Assembly (NCBI GenBank): GCA_014529385.2 | Contig: CM043942.1 | Location: 18,243,991 to 18,307,990 of the forward strand | From: Adiantum capillus-veneris | Lineage: Eukaryota; Streptophyta; Polypodiopsida; Polypodiales; Pteridaceae | Direction: 5' to 3' | Length of the DNA: 64,000 nucleotides | Part shown: positions 52,160 to 62,517 of the stretch, piece by piece | Layout of the letters: the number at the start of each line of letters is the position of its first letter | Position numbering within the stretch: position 1 is the stretch's first letter | The notes under the pieces: model-generated | Told to the model about the DNA's origin: nothing | Database searches by the model: none | What the model saw: the letters and a program-made list of their open reading frames with translations, nothing else | Translations under genes and position numbers: made by a program

Positions 52160-54565
52160 CATTAATCTTTTTGTGGTTGAGCAGCATGGTTGTTTGATCT
52201 CATCTGTTGTAATCTCATCCATTTTAATTGCCTCCTATAGAGCCAGTTGAATAATTCCTTTAGTGAATTGCTCCTTCTTTGTCCCCCTCCCTTTCTCATA
52301 CATCTGAAAAATGATGTCCTCGCCTGATAGTGAGATTTTTCCATTCCTTGAGTATTCCATGTTGCAAGGGGTCCTTGTTTTGCAAAATATGGTCCATGCA
52401 GGTATATAATATGCTTAAAATTTAAAAAAAAGGTTAGTTGAACTCATAGGATGCATTGTAAAATACTATCCAGACTTTAAAAAGTTATTGAATACTCACC
52501 AAGTAATATGTGATGTCTTTTGCTCCCCAAGCATCTGTTATAGTAGTTATTAAAAGCTTTATTGTCTTTTTAAAGTCATCTGCATAAGTAATAGAGCTAG
52601 CTTTATGTCTCAAAACTTTCAAAAAAAATTCGAGCTTCTTCCACACTTCCATGCGTTTGTTGGCTACATCTGGTCTATTTTTGACATTGGTTGTTATTAC
52701 ACAAAGATCGTTCCATCAGTTCCACATAACGTCAACTTGTTTGTTGTCATGGTTACTCAAAAATCTTCTGGCTTTTGCTCCACCCATTGAAACATCTTGC
52801 AAAACATCACCCGTTCCTTTTGAAAGAGTAGGATCATTTTTTAGATGCACTTGACCACCATGAAAACCCATTCAAGAGAGAAAGGGCTCGCATTTTTCTA
52901 TGCACTCATCTGCAAGTTTACTTGGCCTAATAGAATATGCATAATCAAGATGAAGTCGAAGCAATTTGTCCAAGATTCTAATCTCTGCATGCATTGTACA
53001 TATATGTACATTTTTTAAATCTATTGTTAGAATTGGATCCCAAATCATAAAAGACGATGGGTATTCGATGACGTTCACACTATTTCTCGATAGTGCTTTT
53101 CCAACCTCGTGTTTTGCAAGCCATCCTTTTGTTTCAAATGCTTGCCATGCAATACAGACATGGATACTTGGTATTGGCACCTCCACATACACCAAACATG
53201 CACTTCAATGCTTTTAGGTCAGCACTCAAGTACCATTCTACAATAATTTCACCCGTGCCATCTACACAGGAGTTGTTCACCTGATTTTGGTACTGTATAA
53301 CAGAAGGGATATCGGTCTGCAAAAAGAGTCATTTCAATGTATCGTAATTTTCTACTAGTATTTGAGCTGCTTCGATCCACCAAAGCTCCATTTTTTATTG
53401 AGTTTTGTGGTATGGGGAATCAAGCTTACCCTGGCTATAATCCAATGCTCTATTCATTAGGATATGGATATTCTTTTCATTTTTTGACATTTTTGAATTT
53501 GAGCTTCATCCAATTTCATAACAAATATTATTTTTCCTTCACAATCTACTTTTCGCATGTTATAGTATCTCACCATAGCAGATTAAACTTTTTTTATACT
53601 CATCCAAATGTTATTAAAAACATTAATTTTTTTTCTGTTTTTCGTATGGTATCGTTCCTTCTATATGATAGTACTCTCCAAAATGTTCGGGTATTTCTTT
53701 GTTTAATAGAGTCCTTACTTTCCCAACATTGTGAGGTCTATGCAACCCAAAAGCTTTAATCTTATAATACTTTAGAACCAGAAACCAGGTTTTAGAGATG
53801 CCATGTAACCCCTTCTACTCACCCCCACTGTGTCACAAACTTCTTGCATTTGAGAAGGTTGGACCAAAAAACCCATATCTTTCAGTAAATTTTGAAATAC
53901 CAATTTCCTCTGAGTTCGATTTTTAGGAAGTTTCAAAAGTTTAAAAATGTCACTTTTGTTCATTACCTCATTCAAAAATCTCACCCTTTCTTGAACATTG
54001 GACATATCAAATCCTAAAAGGCTTGTCACATGTTCTCTAGTAATCGTTAATCTTTTTTTTGTTTGTCCAGAACCTTCTGTTAAGTTTACTACATCTCTCA
54101 TTCGTTTTACACGTGCTTTTAATCCTATTGGAGTTTCTTTCAAAGTCTGAAGCTGATGATTTTCTTGTTTTAGAGACGCTATCTGGTTTTCAAGTTCTAA
54201 AATTCTTGTTGCATTTGAAGATAAATCATTTTTGAGATATTGAATGTAATGTGTATGATCAATGTGTAAATGAGATAGCTTAGAACTATGTCCTAGTAAG
54301 CCATCAACCCCGTATCCAACAAATCTCATCAAATCATGAGGTGTGTGAAAAGATGGATACCTTCTAGTGCTACGATCCGGTGGATACAAGATCCCATCTG
54401 TCCATAGATCAATGTGTTTCTTTCCCTCATTGTGAAGTGGTTGTGCTTCATTTGCAGTTGTAATTGGTCTTTGATAGACACTCCACGTGTAGTAGCATAT
54501 TCTTGGCTTAGCTTAATGCTCAAGTGAAACTTGCGGTTATCACTAATGGAAGATGTATTACTCAT
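52160..54565 (-). pseudogene. Minus-strand CxxC protein gene, transposon-associated type
   Basis: The N-terminal part (54565 to 53772) has a frame change near 54400, then LYPPDRSTRRYPSFHTPHDL, a coiled coil (RILELENQIASLKQENHQLQ) and a basic helical region. The C-terminal half has EWYLSADLKALKCMFGVC followed by KYPCLYC (about 53165), then HICTMHAEIRILDKLLRL (about 53000), DAWGAKDITYYL before a donor-like GTGAGT (about 52497), and, after a likely intron, GMEKSHYQARTSFFRCMRKG (about 52300). The set DLK, CxxC, HAxxRI and EKSHY resembles a widespread family of uncharacterised transposon-like proteins; the assignment is from memory of motifs. Frame changes and stops indicate a pseudogene. Confidence 0.5.
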
Positions 54566-55936
54566 TGTAAGTAATGAACACACAGAAATTATAATGGAGA
54601 TAACGTAGTAGCAGAACAAGGTGCATCAGAAAAGAAGAGAGAAAGCTCGTAAAAGGTGAGAGAGAAAAAAGACAGATTGAGTGATTCAAAAGTGGAAACA
54701 ACTATTTGCTACCAAGTGAAGTAAATGAGAACAAATTTTGAGGTGAGCCACAAAGGAATGTGAAGAAAACGATATCTTTTTGAATATTTAGAGATATGTA
54801 CCTAGATACGCTTTAGATTGCGTAGATATGCTTTAAATGACCAAAACGTCCAAATTTGGAGTCGTTTTGATCATAGACAACTCTGCTAATTAGTAGGTTA
54901 ACCAATTCCTTACACATTCCTTTTTTAGTCATTTTTGGCCCTAATGAAGAGAGTACAACTCCATCTTTAGACTCATCATTGAATACTCAGCTTTAGCACC
55001 AAAAACCTTCTCTAGTTGTATCTAACCAGCGTTGGTAGATTGCATGTCATCCAGATAATGAATAAAATCATCTTCGAGAGATTTTAGAATAATACTAATG
55101 CTTGCTTGTCCTTATGTTGTTGCTCGCCAGATAATGCCCTTGTAAGTGCAGCCGATGTACCTGCTTTGTCAGTTGACAGTGGCTTCACGACACTCCATAA
55201 ATTTTTCAACATAAGATAGCCTTTTACTTTAATTTTCTAAGTATGGAAGCCTGATCCATTGAATTTGGTTGACTTTCAATGCCATATTGAAGCACCTTTT
55301 GTTGGGCACAATTACCGTTGCCAAGACGATGAAAGCGTCTAAAGATGTTCTTGAACCAACAGCAGTTTACCACACCTTCGCTTTTCAAAAATGTGAGTTG
55401 TCTTGAGATACCTTTTTATTTTGATGCCATTAGGATTGTAGCTTTTAAACTCTGAGCAAAAGCTTGCCAATATGCTGCCAATCTGGAAATTTGCAATTTG
55501 TTGAGCTTGAAAGACAGCTTCCAAGATCAGTTGCTAATCAACTATGAGCATCAATGAGCACTGAGGGTGTGAATAAGCTCAAGGGACCAAGGGTAATAAG
55601 CTCGTGTGAATGACCTCTTGAAGCGGTTAAATTGGGTTGGAAAATTTGAATAGCTAATGTGAAAACAAAAGACGAGTTCTGTAATAGTAAACTAGTGCAG
55701 ACGACAGAGAGCATGAGGAGTTTTGTTTGTAGCGGGCTGAGGAGGTGGAAATAGCAAGAGGTACATTGTTAAAAATTGCTTCTCAAGCCAGGGTGCTTTT
55801 GCAGAGTTTGATTGTGATTGGTTTTGAGCAATTCGATGATGTCTTCTTCTCCTCCATAAGCAACTGCTCTTCCATAGAGCCTTTCGAACACAAGCCTTTG
55901 AGGTGTGGTACTCCAAAGCTTTGATACCAATGTTGG
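54566..55936. other. Unassigned; possible minus-strand Copia leader or gag remnant
   Basis: Minus-strand segments at about 54930-55530 look coding-like (LEAVFQAQQIANFQIG, WKSLEDDFIHYL-like) but have many stops. They lie downstream of a minus-strand LTR end and PBS at 55919-55936, so a Copia gag is plausible. Two GATACGCTTTAGATT-like repeats occur at 54815-54860. Confidence 0.3.
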
Positions 55937-55999
55937 GGATCAAAGCTATGGGGTGTGATACAAGTGAGGATCCATGGCTGCTTGGAGGCGTGCAAAAAT

Positions 56000-56095
<96 letters not shown>

Positions 56096-56230
56096 CAACA
56101 CAGCAAGGTAAAAACACACTATTCTTTTGTAAAAGAAACCTTACAATATAAAGCAAAAGTTTCCATGCAAACTAGCTCTCCTAACTGCATGCCTTTGGGA
56201 GATGTTCCCAAGGGCTGATACCATTGAACC
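55919..56230 (-). repeat. LTR-end-like segment with (TG)n and (GA)n
   Basis: On the minus strand CCCCAACA is followed by TTGGTATCAAAGC (about 55919-55936), a tRNA-Met-type primer-binding site. A second such site, TGGTATCAGCCC, is at about 56212-56223. Between them lie (TG)n (56004-56050) and (GA)n (56053-56092) tracts. Probably nested Copia LTR ends; borders unclear. Confidence 0.5.
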
Positions 56231-56499
56231 CGGAAGAGTAGATGGAGAGATGTATTATGGTCTCTAGCACCCAGAATCTTGAAAAATCATTTGTGGCTCA
56301 CAAGTAATCTTCAATGAGCCGAAGATGCATTGACATACTTTCAAAGAGGTTGAGTATTGCAAGATTAGATTCAAGGACATAGCCTCAAGTGATATCAAAG
56401 AGGTTCAGTATCGGAAGTTCACATTCAAGGAAGTAGCCTCAAGTGAGATCAAACAAATAGCTCAATCTACTAATGATGTTCCTATCACTAGTAGTGCTC

Positions 56500-58100
56500 C
56501 AAACAGAATAGAGTCTAGCAGTCAGGCAATGAGGAGACCTAGTGCCCTTGAGCATTTTTAACCAAGCCTATTTGTTGGTCATTGGCTGCAGAGAGCCTAC
56601 TTGCTTACCAAGAGGCTATTCAAATGGAAGATAGCAAAAAGTGGGAGCAAATAATGCAATCTGAGTAGAACTCGATTATAATAAATGAGACTTGGGAACC
56701 GGCAGAGTAGCAAAAGGGAAAACAAGCCTTGCCTTGTAAATGGGTGTTTAAATAGAAATACATGGCAGAAGATCGTGAACCTAGGTATAAGACTAAATTG
56801 GTTGCTAAGAGGTTCAAGCATAAGAAAGGCGTAGACTTTGATGAGATTTTCTCTCAAGTAGTCAAGATGACTACATTGCATCTTGTGCTTGGACTAGTAG
56901 CCACTGAGGACATGAAACTTGTTTAGATGGACGTGAAGATGTCTTTCCTTCATGGGGATCTAGAAGAAGACGTCTACATGAAACACCTCGAGGGTAGCAC
57001 TAGTGTGTAGATTACATAAGTCATTGTATGGATTAAAACAACGTTCAAGGTAGTGTTACCACAAATTTGACAAGTACATGTAGCCCAAAGGTTATCTACG
57101 GAGCCAAGAAGACAACTTCTTGTATACCTGGAAGTTCACTTATCAATTTAGGACAATGGCATGCTCATTGTAGGGAAGTCTAAAGACCAGATTTCCATCT
57201 TGAAAAAGTCACTTATCATGCCATTTTCTATGAAGGAATTGAGCAATGCAAGTCACTTTCTTGGTATGCATATCAAGTGGGATAAGAAACGTGGAATACT
57301 AAAGTTATCTTAGGAAATGTATATCCACAAGGTCTTGCAACGTTTAATATGTAGGGAGGAAGGCTACATTGAGTACCTCAACGTAGGCATATGCCAAAAT
57401 TATCAAGAATAATGCTCCCAAATCTAATGCTAAGAAAGCAAAAATGGCAAAGGTGCCTTATTCTTCAACAGTAGGCAATCTTATGTACACCATGGCTGCC
57501 ACTAGAACAGACATTGTGTTTGCATTGGGTGTGGTCAAGAGATTTATGTCGAATCCTTGCAAGAAGCACTAGGAAGCATTGAAGCACATTCTAAGATGCC
57601 TTAAGGGTAGAACAAGCAAGTGCTTATGCTTTGGAAAAAATGATGCATCCATAGTGGATTACACGAATGCATACTATGCGGGTTGTGTGGATAGTCAAAG
57701 ATCCATGTCTGGCTATGTATTCCTATTTTTCGAGTAGCCGTGTCATGGAGATCATGTTTCTAGGATTTCACTTCGTCTTCCACCATAGAGGTTGAGTATG
57801 TTGATATCTTTGGTGCTAGCAAGGAAGCTATATGGTTAGCTCATCTAGTGGGAGACCTTGGCATTTATCAGACTCTAGTGTTGCATTGTGATAGTCAAAG
57901 TACAATTGCATTAGGAAAGAACCCCATGTGCCACTCCAAGTCAAACACATAGAGGTCAGGTATCATGTGATACAACCATACTTGCTAGCAAGCACATTGA
58001 GATAGTCCACATTTATACCTATGACAACCCTACAGATGCTATCACAAAGAGCCTAGCCTCAGAGCAGTTTGTACTTTGCATTGAGATGATGGGTGTAATG
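56500..58100 (+). pseudogene. pol: Decayed Copia RT and RNase H
   Basis: Plus-strand Ty1/Copia remnant with many stops. Pieces in order: KWEQIMQS, GVDFDEIFSQVVKMTTLHLV, FLHGDLEEDVYMKHLEG (about 56950), KSLYGLK, HFLGMHIKWDKKRGILKLS (about 57255), KVPYSSTVGNLMYTMAATRT (about 57450), KHILRCLKGRTSKCLCF, and the RNase H end near 58080. Motif spelling is very close to the minus-strand Copia at 62518-63972, so both belong to one family. The 3' border is near the purine tract CAAGTGGGAGATA at about 58195. Confidence 0.8.
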
Positions 58101-58449
58101 TGAAGCCACTAGAATTCTTCATGGTTGTATATGTTGTACATACATAGGCCACTTGGGCCTATGTATCTCCCACTTGGGCCACATTGGCCTTCAAGTGGGA
58201 GATAGTTGGGGTTCATGCCAACTGGCCAAACACCTATTACTAACCCATTTGTAACTAATATTATTCTTTTTATGGTCAATAGAATAAGGGAGTGAATGAT
58301 GGGATTATCCTCAATGTAGCTCCACCATATCACTTCATCCCCAATCTCATAGCATTGCATGCATTGCACACATCTGTACATGCACACACTATACTTTTTG
58401 CACACTTAGGCACGGATAGGCCTACATCCTTCAAGGCGTTAACCAGGGA
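58101..58449 (+). other. Copia 3' end and presumed LTR start
   Basis: The purine tract CAAGTGGGAGATAGTTGGGG at 58193-58212 marks the usual Copia polypurine tract and LTR start. An inverted pair of GGCCACTTGGGCC-type motifs occurs at 58146-58190. The LTR is not delimited. Confidence 0.45.
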
Positions 58450-58622
58450 GAGTCTTGCCCTACCAATGCTACACTTGAGGGGGGAAAAAATTCTAAGGAG
58501 AGGGTGTATTGATGAGCATATGAATGAAGATATGGTGCTAGGAGTTCCATGGATAAGAATGTATAAAGCTGTCTAGGATTGGGATGACAAGGTTTTTGAG
58601 TTACAATCAAAGGCGGACAGTT
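58450..58622 (+). pseudogene. Retropepsin C-terminal fragment (Gypsy-like)
   Basis: DMVLGVPWIRMYKAV, a stop, then DWDDKVFELQSKAD resembles the end of a Gypsy protease (ILGxPW motif followed by W-D...F). It is short and has a stop. No linked RT follows on the same strand. Confidence 0.4.
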
Positions 58623-60700
58623 AAGAGTACCAATTGCTCACAACCATGAAGAGTGGAAAGCCGCTCTCAAAACTTGAAATCTACAAGATACCATGATTAA
58701 CTCAGTACAAATGTCCACTATTTGACACCGAATCCATCCTCATAATACAGGCATGTAAGGAACCAAGAAATTTTGGGTACCAAAATCTCTGCTCGCTCAC
58801 AATTTGAAGCAGATTTAGGTGCCTAGGTGATTTTTAAGTCCTCAATGATCTCACTACTAGCACCTCCCCATCAGCCGCAAAAAATGTCACCAAAGCTCCA
58901 ACTAAATGGATGTGAAAACCAAAGCAACAGTCTAAATCTAAGCCCCGACCAAAGCTGGTGTACAAATATCAACCCAAGGCAAAACCAAGCCAAGTCCTAA
59001 TGGGTCCCAAAGCTTCAATCTTTATCAGCAAAACCACTTACTATAGTGCCACATGCTTCCACCACCACTGAGTGTTGTATGCCAAGAACTATCAAGGAAT
59101 CAGAAAAATTCCTTCAAGATCTACTTTTCAAAAGAGTTAACCAGCAAGATGCTTTGTCATCAACCACCCTTGATCTCAACGCTCAAGACCCACCTCTGGC
59201 ATCACACATCGTGTTTTAAATTTCATTGACCTCACTAGGATGGTAGATCCAACCTCAGCTATGCATAGACACAATTTGACTATCCATGCATTGCACAACC
59301 CGAGCTACACCCTATCATCCTGAAGGATCCTAGTAAGGAGGAGGGGAGGCATTCTCAATGCGGACCCAGATATCTGAAATAGATTAGAAAAAGGACAGTG
59401 TTTTGAAGAGTTTGTATGTTAATGTGTGGATTTTTGTAATTCAAAAGTAAAATTTCGTAATAAGTCAAAGTCAAAAAAATTGTAATTTTTACTCATTTTG
59501 TGTGTTTTTTGGCCAAAAAAGTAATTAAAATGGAGTAATCCACAAAAACACGGTCAAGTCTAGTGTTTATGTGTGTTTAGGTAATTTTTGGATTACTCTA
59601 TCATTTTATTTTTTTATTAGAAACTTCAAAAATAGAAAATGAATAGTGAACATACTCAGATGGAGAGATAGAAGATACCCTGATGGTCAAGAAGGGAAGA
59701 TGGATGAGAATGTCAAATCTTGTTTGATTCTGACAACGTTGACTAAAAGCCTAAATTGGGCCGGGAATGTCTCATTTGGAGAATTTCTAAAAAAAGGAGC
59801 AATCAAAATCCAAACGACAAAATTTTCAAAAGGAAAGTGTACTACACCATCTATTAGGACTAACCGGGGAGTTTGAGAGAAAATGAGTCGGGAAGCCCAG
59901 GTATGTCAAAACTAGTCTCATTTCTACTTGGACCTTCTTGGAGAAAGCTCTCAGAGCTAATTTTCTACACACTTTCACCTACTTCCAACAGGCTCTACCT
60001 ATACATTCTCGCACAAGACATGAGGAGTATGTTCCTAACTTACTAATGTGCCAGTTTGTACATGTTTTTGGGGCCAGGATAGCTCAAAAAAAACCCTAGG
60101 TTAGCAAAACCTTCCCGAGAAAGAACAGAGAGAAAAATGACCATAAATCCCAGATCTGTGGATCAAAATCATACCAAACCTGAAGGGGGGCATATCAGCA
60201 ACTAATAGAACATTCCCAATGAGTCATATGACCATTTAACTCAGCGCTAGGGGGCCTATAGATAATAAGCTGAATTTTGGCCCGGAGTCGGAATTGCATG
60301 GTGACTTCACAGAGAGGTTCCCCATAGGTATTATAACCAATCTACCTAGGTGGAATCAAAAGGAAAGCACAATTGAGGCCTTGGATATAAGAAGGAAAGG
60401 GTTAAACCATATACTTGCCCAACCCCTATGACATCATGCAGCGATTGAAGAACTATGGAACCTTTTTATATCATTAACTCAAGGCAAGGTCATTGAACTA
60501 CCAAACTACGTGTCTACAAACTCTATCAAGACTCTATGATGGAGCTTTTGTGAACTCCATTTACCCAAGAATGAGCTCATCAATATATCCCTCAGAAAGA
60601 CCATGTGGTTAGCCAGTTGAAAAATTCATACTACATCATGTACTTAGACAAGGACCCCCACAACCATGTCCTACTATGTAAAGAATACTATTGGAACTAG
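58623..60700. other. Unassigned, no recognised gene
   Basis: About 2 kb without a recognisable domain on either strand. AT-rich at 59390-59640. Open frames (for example 59646-59876) have no known motif. It may be the non-coding part of the Gypsy remnant or an old LTR. Confidence 0.4.
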
Positions 60701-61177
60701 GGTTGCAGGGAAACACACACAACTTGGAAAAGACAAAGGATGCTCAAGGCACACAACAGAAAGTGTATTACTTAGTGTGCAATGGAAAGATAGGATAGCC
60801 CCAGAGTGATGGGCGTATATACAATGCACGTGGGAAAAAACCTCCTAGAGAGGGGAAAAATGCCCCGGCGGTCCTAAGTGTGTTCACACACATCATTAAC
60901 ACATGTATATGGTAGAAGGGAAGTGCCATGCTTTGTGAGGACATGATCAGTCCACAAAAGGGGAGTAAGCCCAAAGCTTTGCGGAAAGCTTTGAACTTCT
61001 CACAAGATAATGCCTTTGTGAAAAGATCTACAAGGTTGTCCAGTGTTGGCACATAAGCCAAGCCGGTCTCTACTCCTATGATCCTCTCCTTGACATAGTG
61101 GTATGCACCTCAATGTGCTTTTCATGAGCATGAAAACTGGGTTCCTTGCAACTGTCAATGCGCTCTGATTGTTAGTG

Positions 61178-61380
61178 TGGATAGTGTTGGAAGTGTCTTG
61201 TTGGCTCATAAGGCATATGAGCCATACACACTCAATCTTAGCTATGAAGAGTGTGGATAGTGTTGGAAGTGTCTTGTTGGCTCATAAGGCATATGAGCCA
61301 TACACACTCAATCGTAGCTATGAAGTTTGTATGGCTCATAAGGCATATGAGCCATACACACTCAATCGCAGCTATGAAGA
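61178..61380. repeat. Tandem repeat of 74 bp with internal palindrome
   Basis: Units at about 61178-61251 and 61252-61325, and a shorter third at about 61330-61380. Each contains TGGCTCATA and its complement TATGAGCCA five bases apart. The array lies within the RNase H remnant. Confidence 0.9.
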
Positions 61381-61500
61381 GTGTCCTATACTCAGCCTCA
61401 CAACTAGAAGTGGCCACAATAGGTTGCTTCTTGCTTAACCGTGATATGCATGAACTGCGGAGCATGAAACAAAAACCACTCATGGACACTCGCATGTCAA

Positions 61501-61523
61501 CCCCCCCCCCCCCCCCCCCCCCC
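61501..61523. repeat. Poly-C run (C23)
   Basis: Twenty-three consecutive cytosines; on the minus strand they read as a run of Gly codons within the Copia RNase H remnant. Confidence 0.95.
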
Positions 61524-62385
61524 GAAAAAGCATGTAAATCTGGTGGCAATGATCTCCCCTTGGGATATAGCAAGCCAAGATGTAAAGTGCCACTCAAGTA
61601 GCAAAAATCCTCTTCACAGTCTTCCAATGCTTAGACCTTGGGCTATGCATAAATCTGTTGACTTGTGAGACTGCAAACTAAATATTCGGCCTCGTGTTAC
61701 ATACATAAATAAGGCAGTCCATATTAGTTTGGTAAAGAGTGACATCAGCAAGATCGCCAACATCATGAAGACTCAATTTAAAACCTATTTCCAGGGAGTG
61801 GCAATAGGTTTGCATCCTCAAGTCCAAACTTACACAGCAATATCTCTATGTAACTTGTTTGACACAAGGCAATACCACCATCACACTACTCAAACTGTAT
61901 GCCCAAGTAATGATGCAATAGCCCCAAATATTTCATCTTAAAATTAGCATTCAAATCAGCCTTAAATTCAGAAATTTGTTTCTCATTAGGTCCAGTGATC
62001 AGCAAATCATCCACATAGAGAACGATAATGAGGAATGGCCTTTTTGCCAGGAGGCAAATCACATAAAGTCCATGTGTCATTTTCTATAAGTGCATCCTAA
62101 TCTGATTGCATGGCAGCCATCCAATTTTTTGAATTTTGTGCTTCATCAAGATATAGAGGTTCCTCAACATCACATAAACTATACACAACCAAAGCATAAC
62201 AATCTAATGCATAAGATGCATGGTGAGAACCTGAACGAGTAAGACTAGACAATGTATGAACAACATGCGTTGAGTGCAAGAGGGGGAAGGAGATGAACAG
62301 ACACAGATTTGGTGGAGCACTTGAGAGCAATACTCTCAACTCCTTATTAGCATTATAACCAAAGAATATAAAGGATGGATGGGCG

Positions 62386-62517
62386 CCCCGGCAATGGCCA
62401 CCAACCATTTGGCCTAAAACCTAACAATCTCCCACTTGAGTCCAATGTGGCCCAAGTGGCTAAAGAATGTAGGGGCTATTATGTACAATTGTACAACTGT
62501 GAAGCATGAATGTAGCT
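62386..62517 (-). repeat. Polypurine tract and 3' LTR stub of the terminal Copia
   Basis: On the minus strand CTCAAGTGGGAGAT is followed by TGTTAGGTTTTAGGCC near 62424. Only a few tens of bases of LTR precede the older Copia remnant, so the LTR is cut short. Confidence 0.65.

Larger units (their letters stand above)
60760..62385 (-). pseudogene. pol: Decayed Copia element on minus strand, integrase end to RNase H
   Basis: In order on the minus strand: integrase C-terminal end (FFGYNANKELRVLL, about 62350), RT start (SKNWMAAMQSD, then DALIENDTWTLCDLPPGKK past a stop), catalytic LYVDDLLITGPNEKQI (about 62025), LGLLHHYLGIQFE, then RNase H pieces LSGTLHLGLLYPKG (about 61590), KKQPIVATSSCEAEYRTL, HTNNQSALTVARNPVF (about 61165) and YVPTLDNLVDLFTKALS (about 61050). 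A 23-base poly-C run and a 74-bp tandem repeat were inserted into RNase H. The 3' LTR is presumed below 60900 with TGTATATACG as TATA-like element. Confidence 0.85.
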
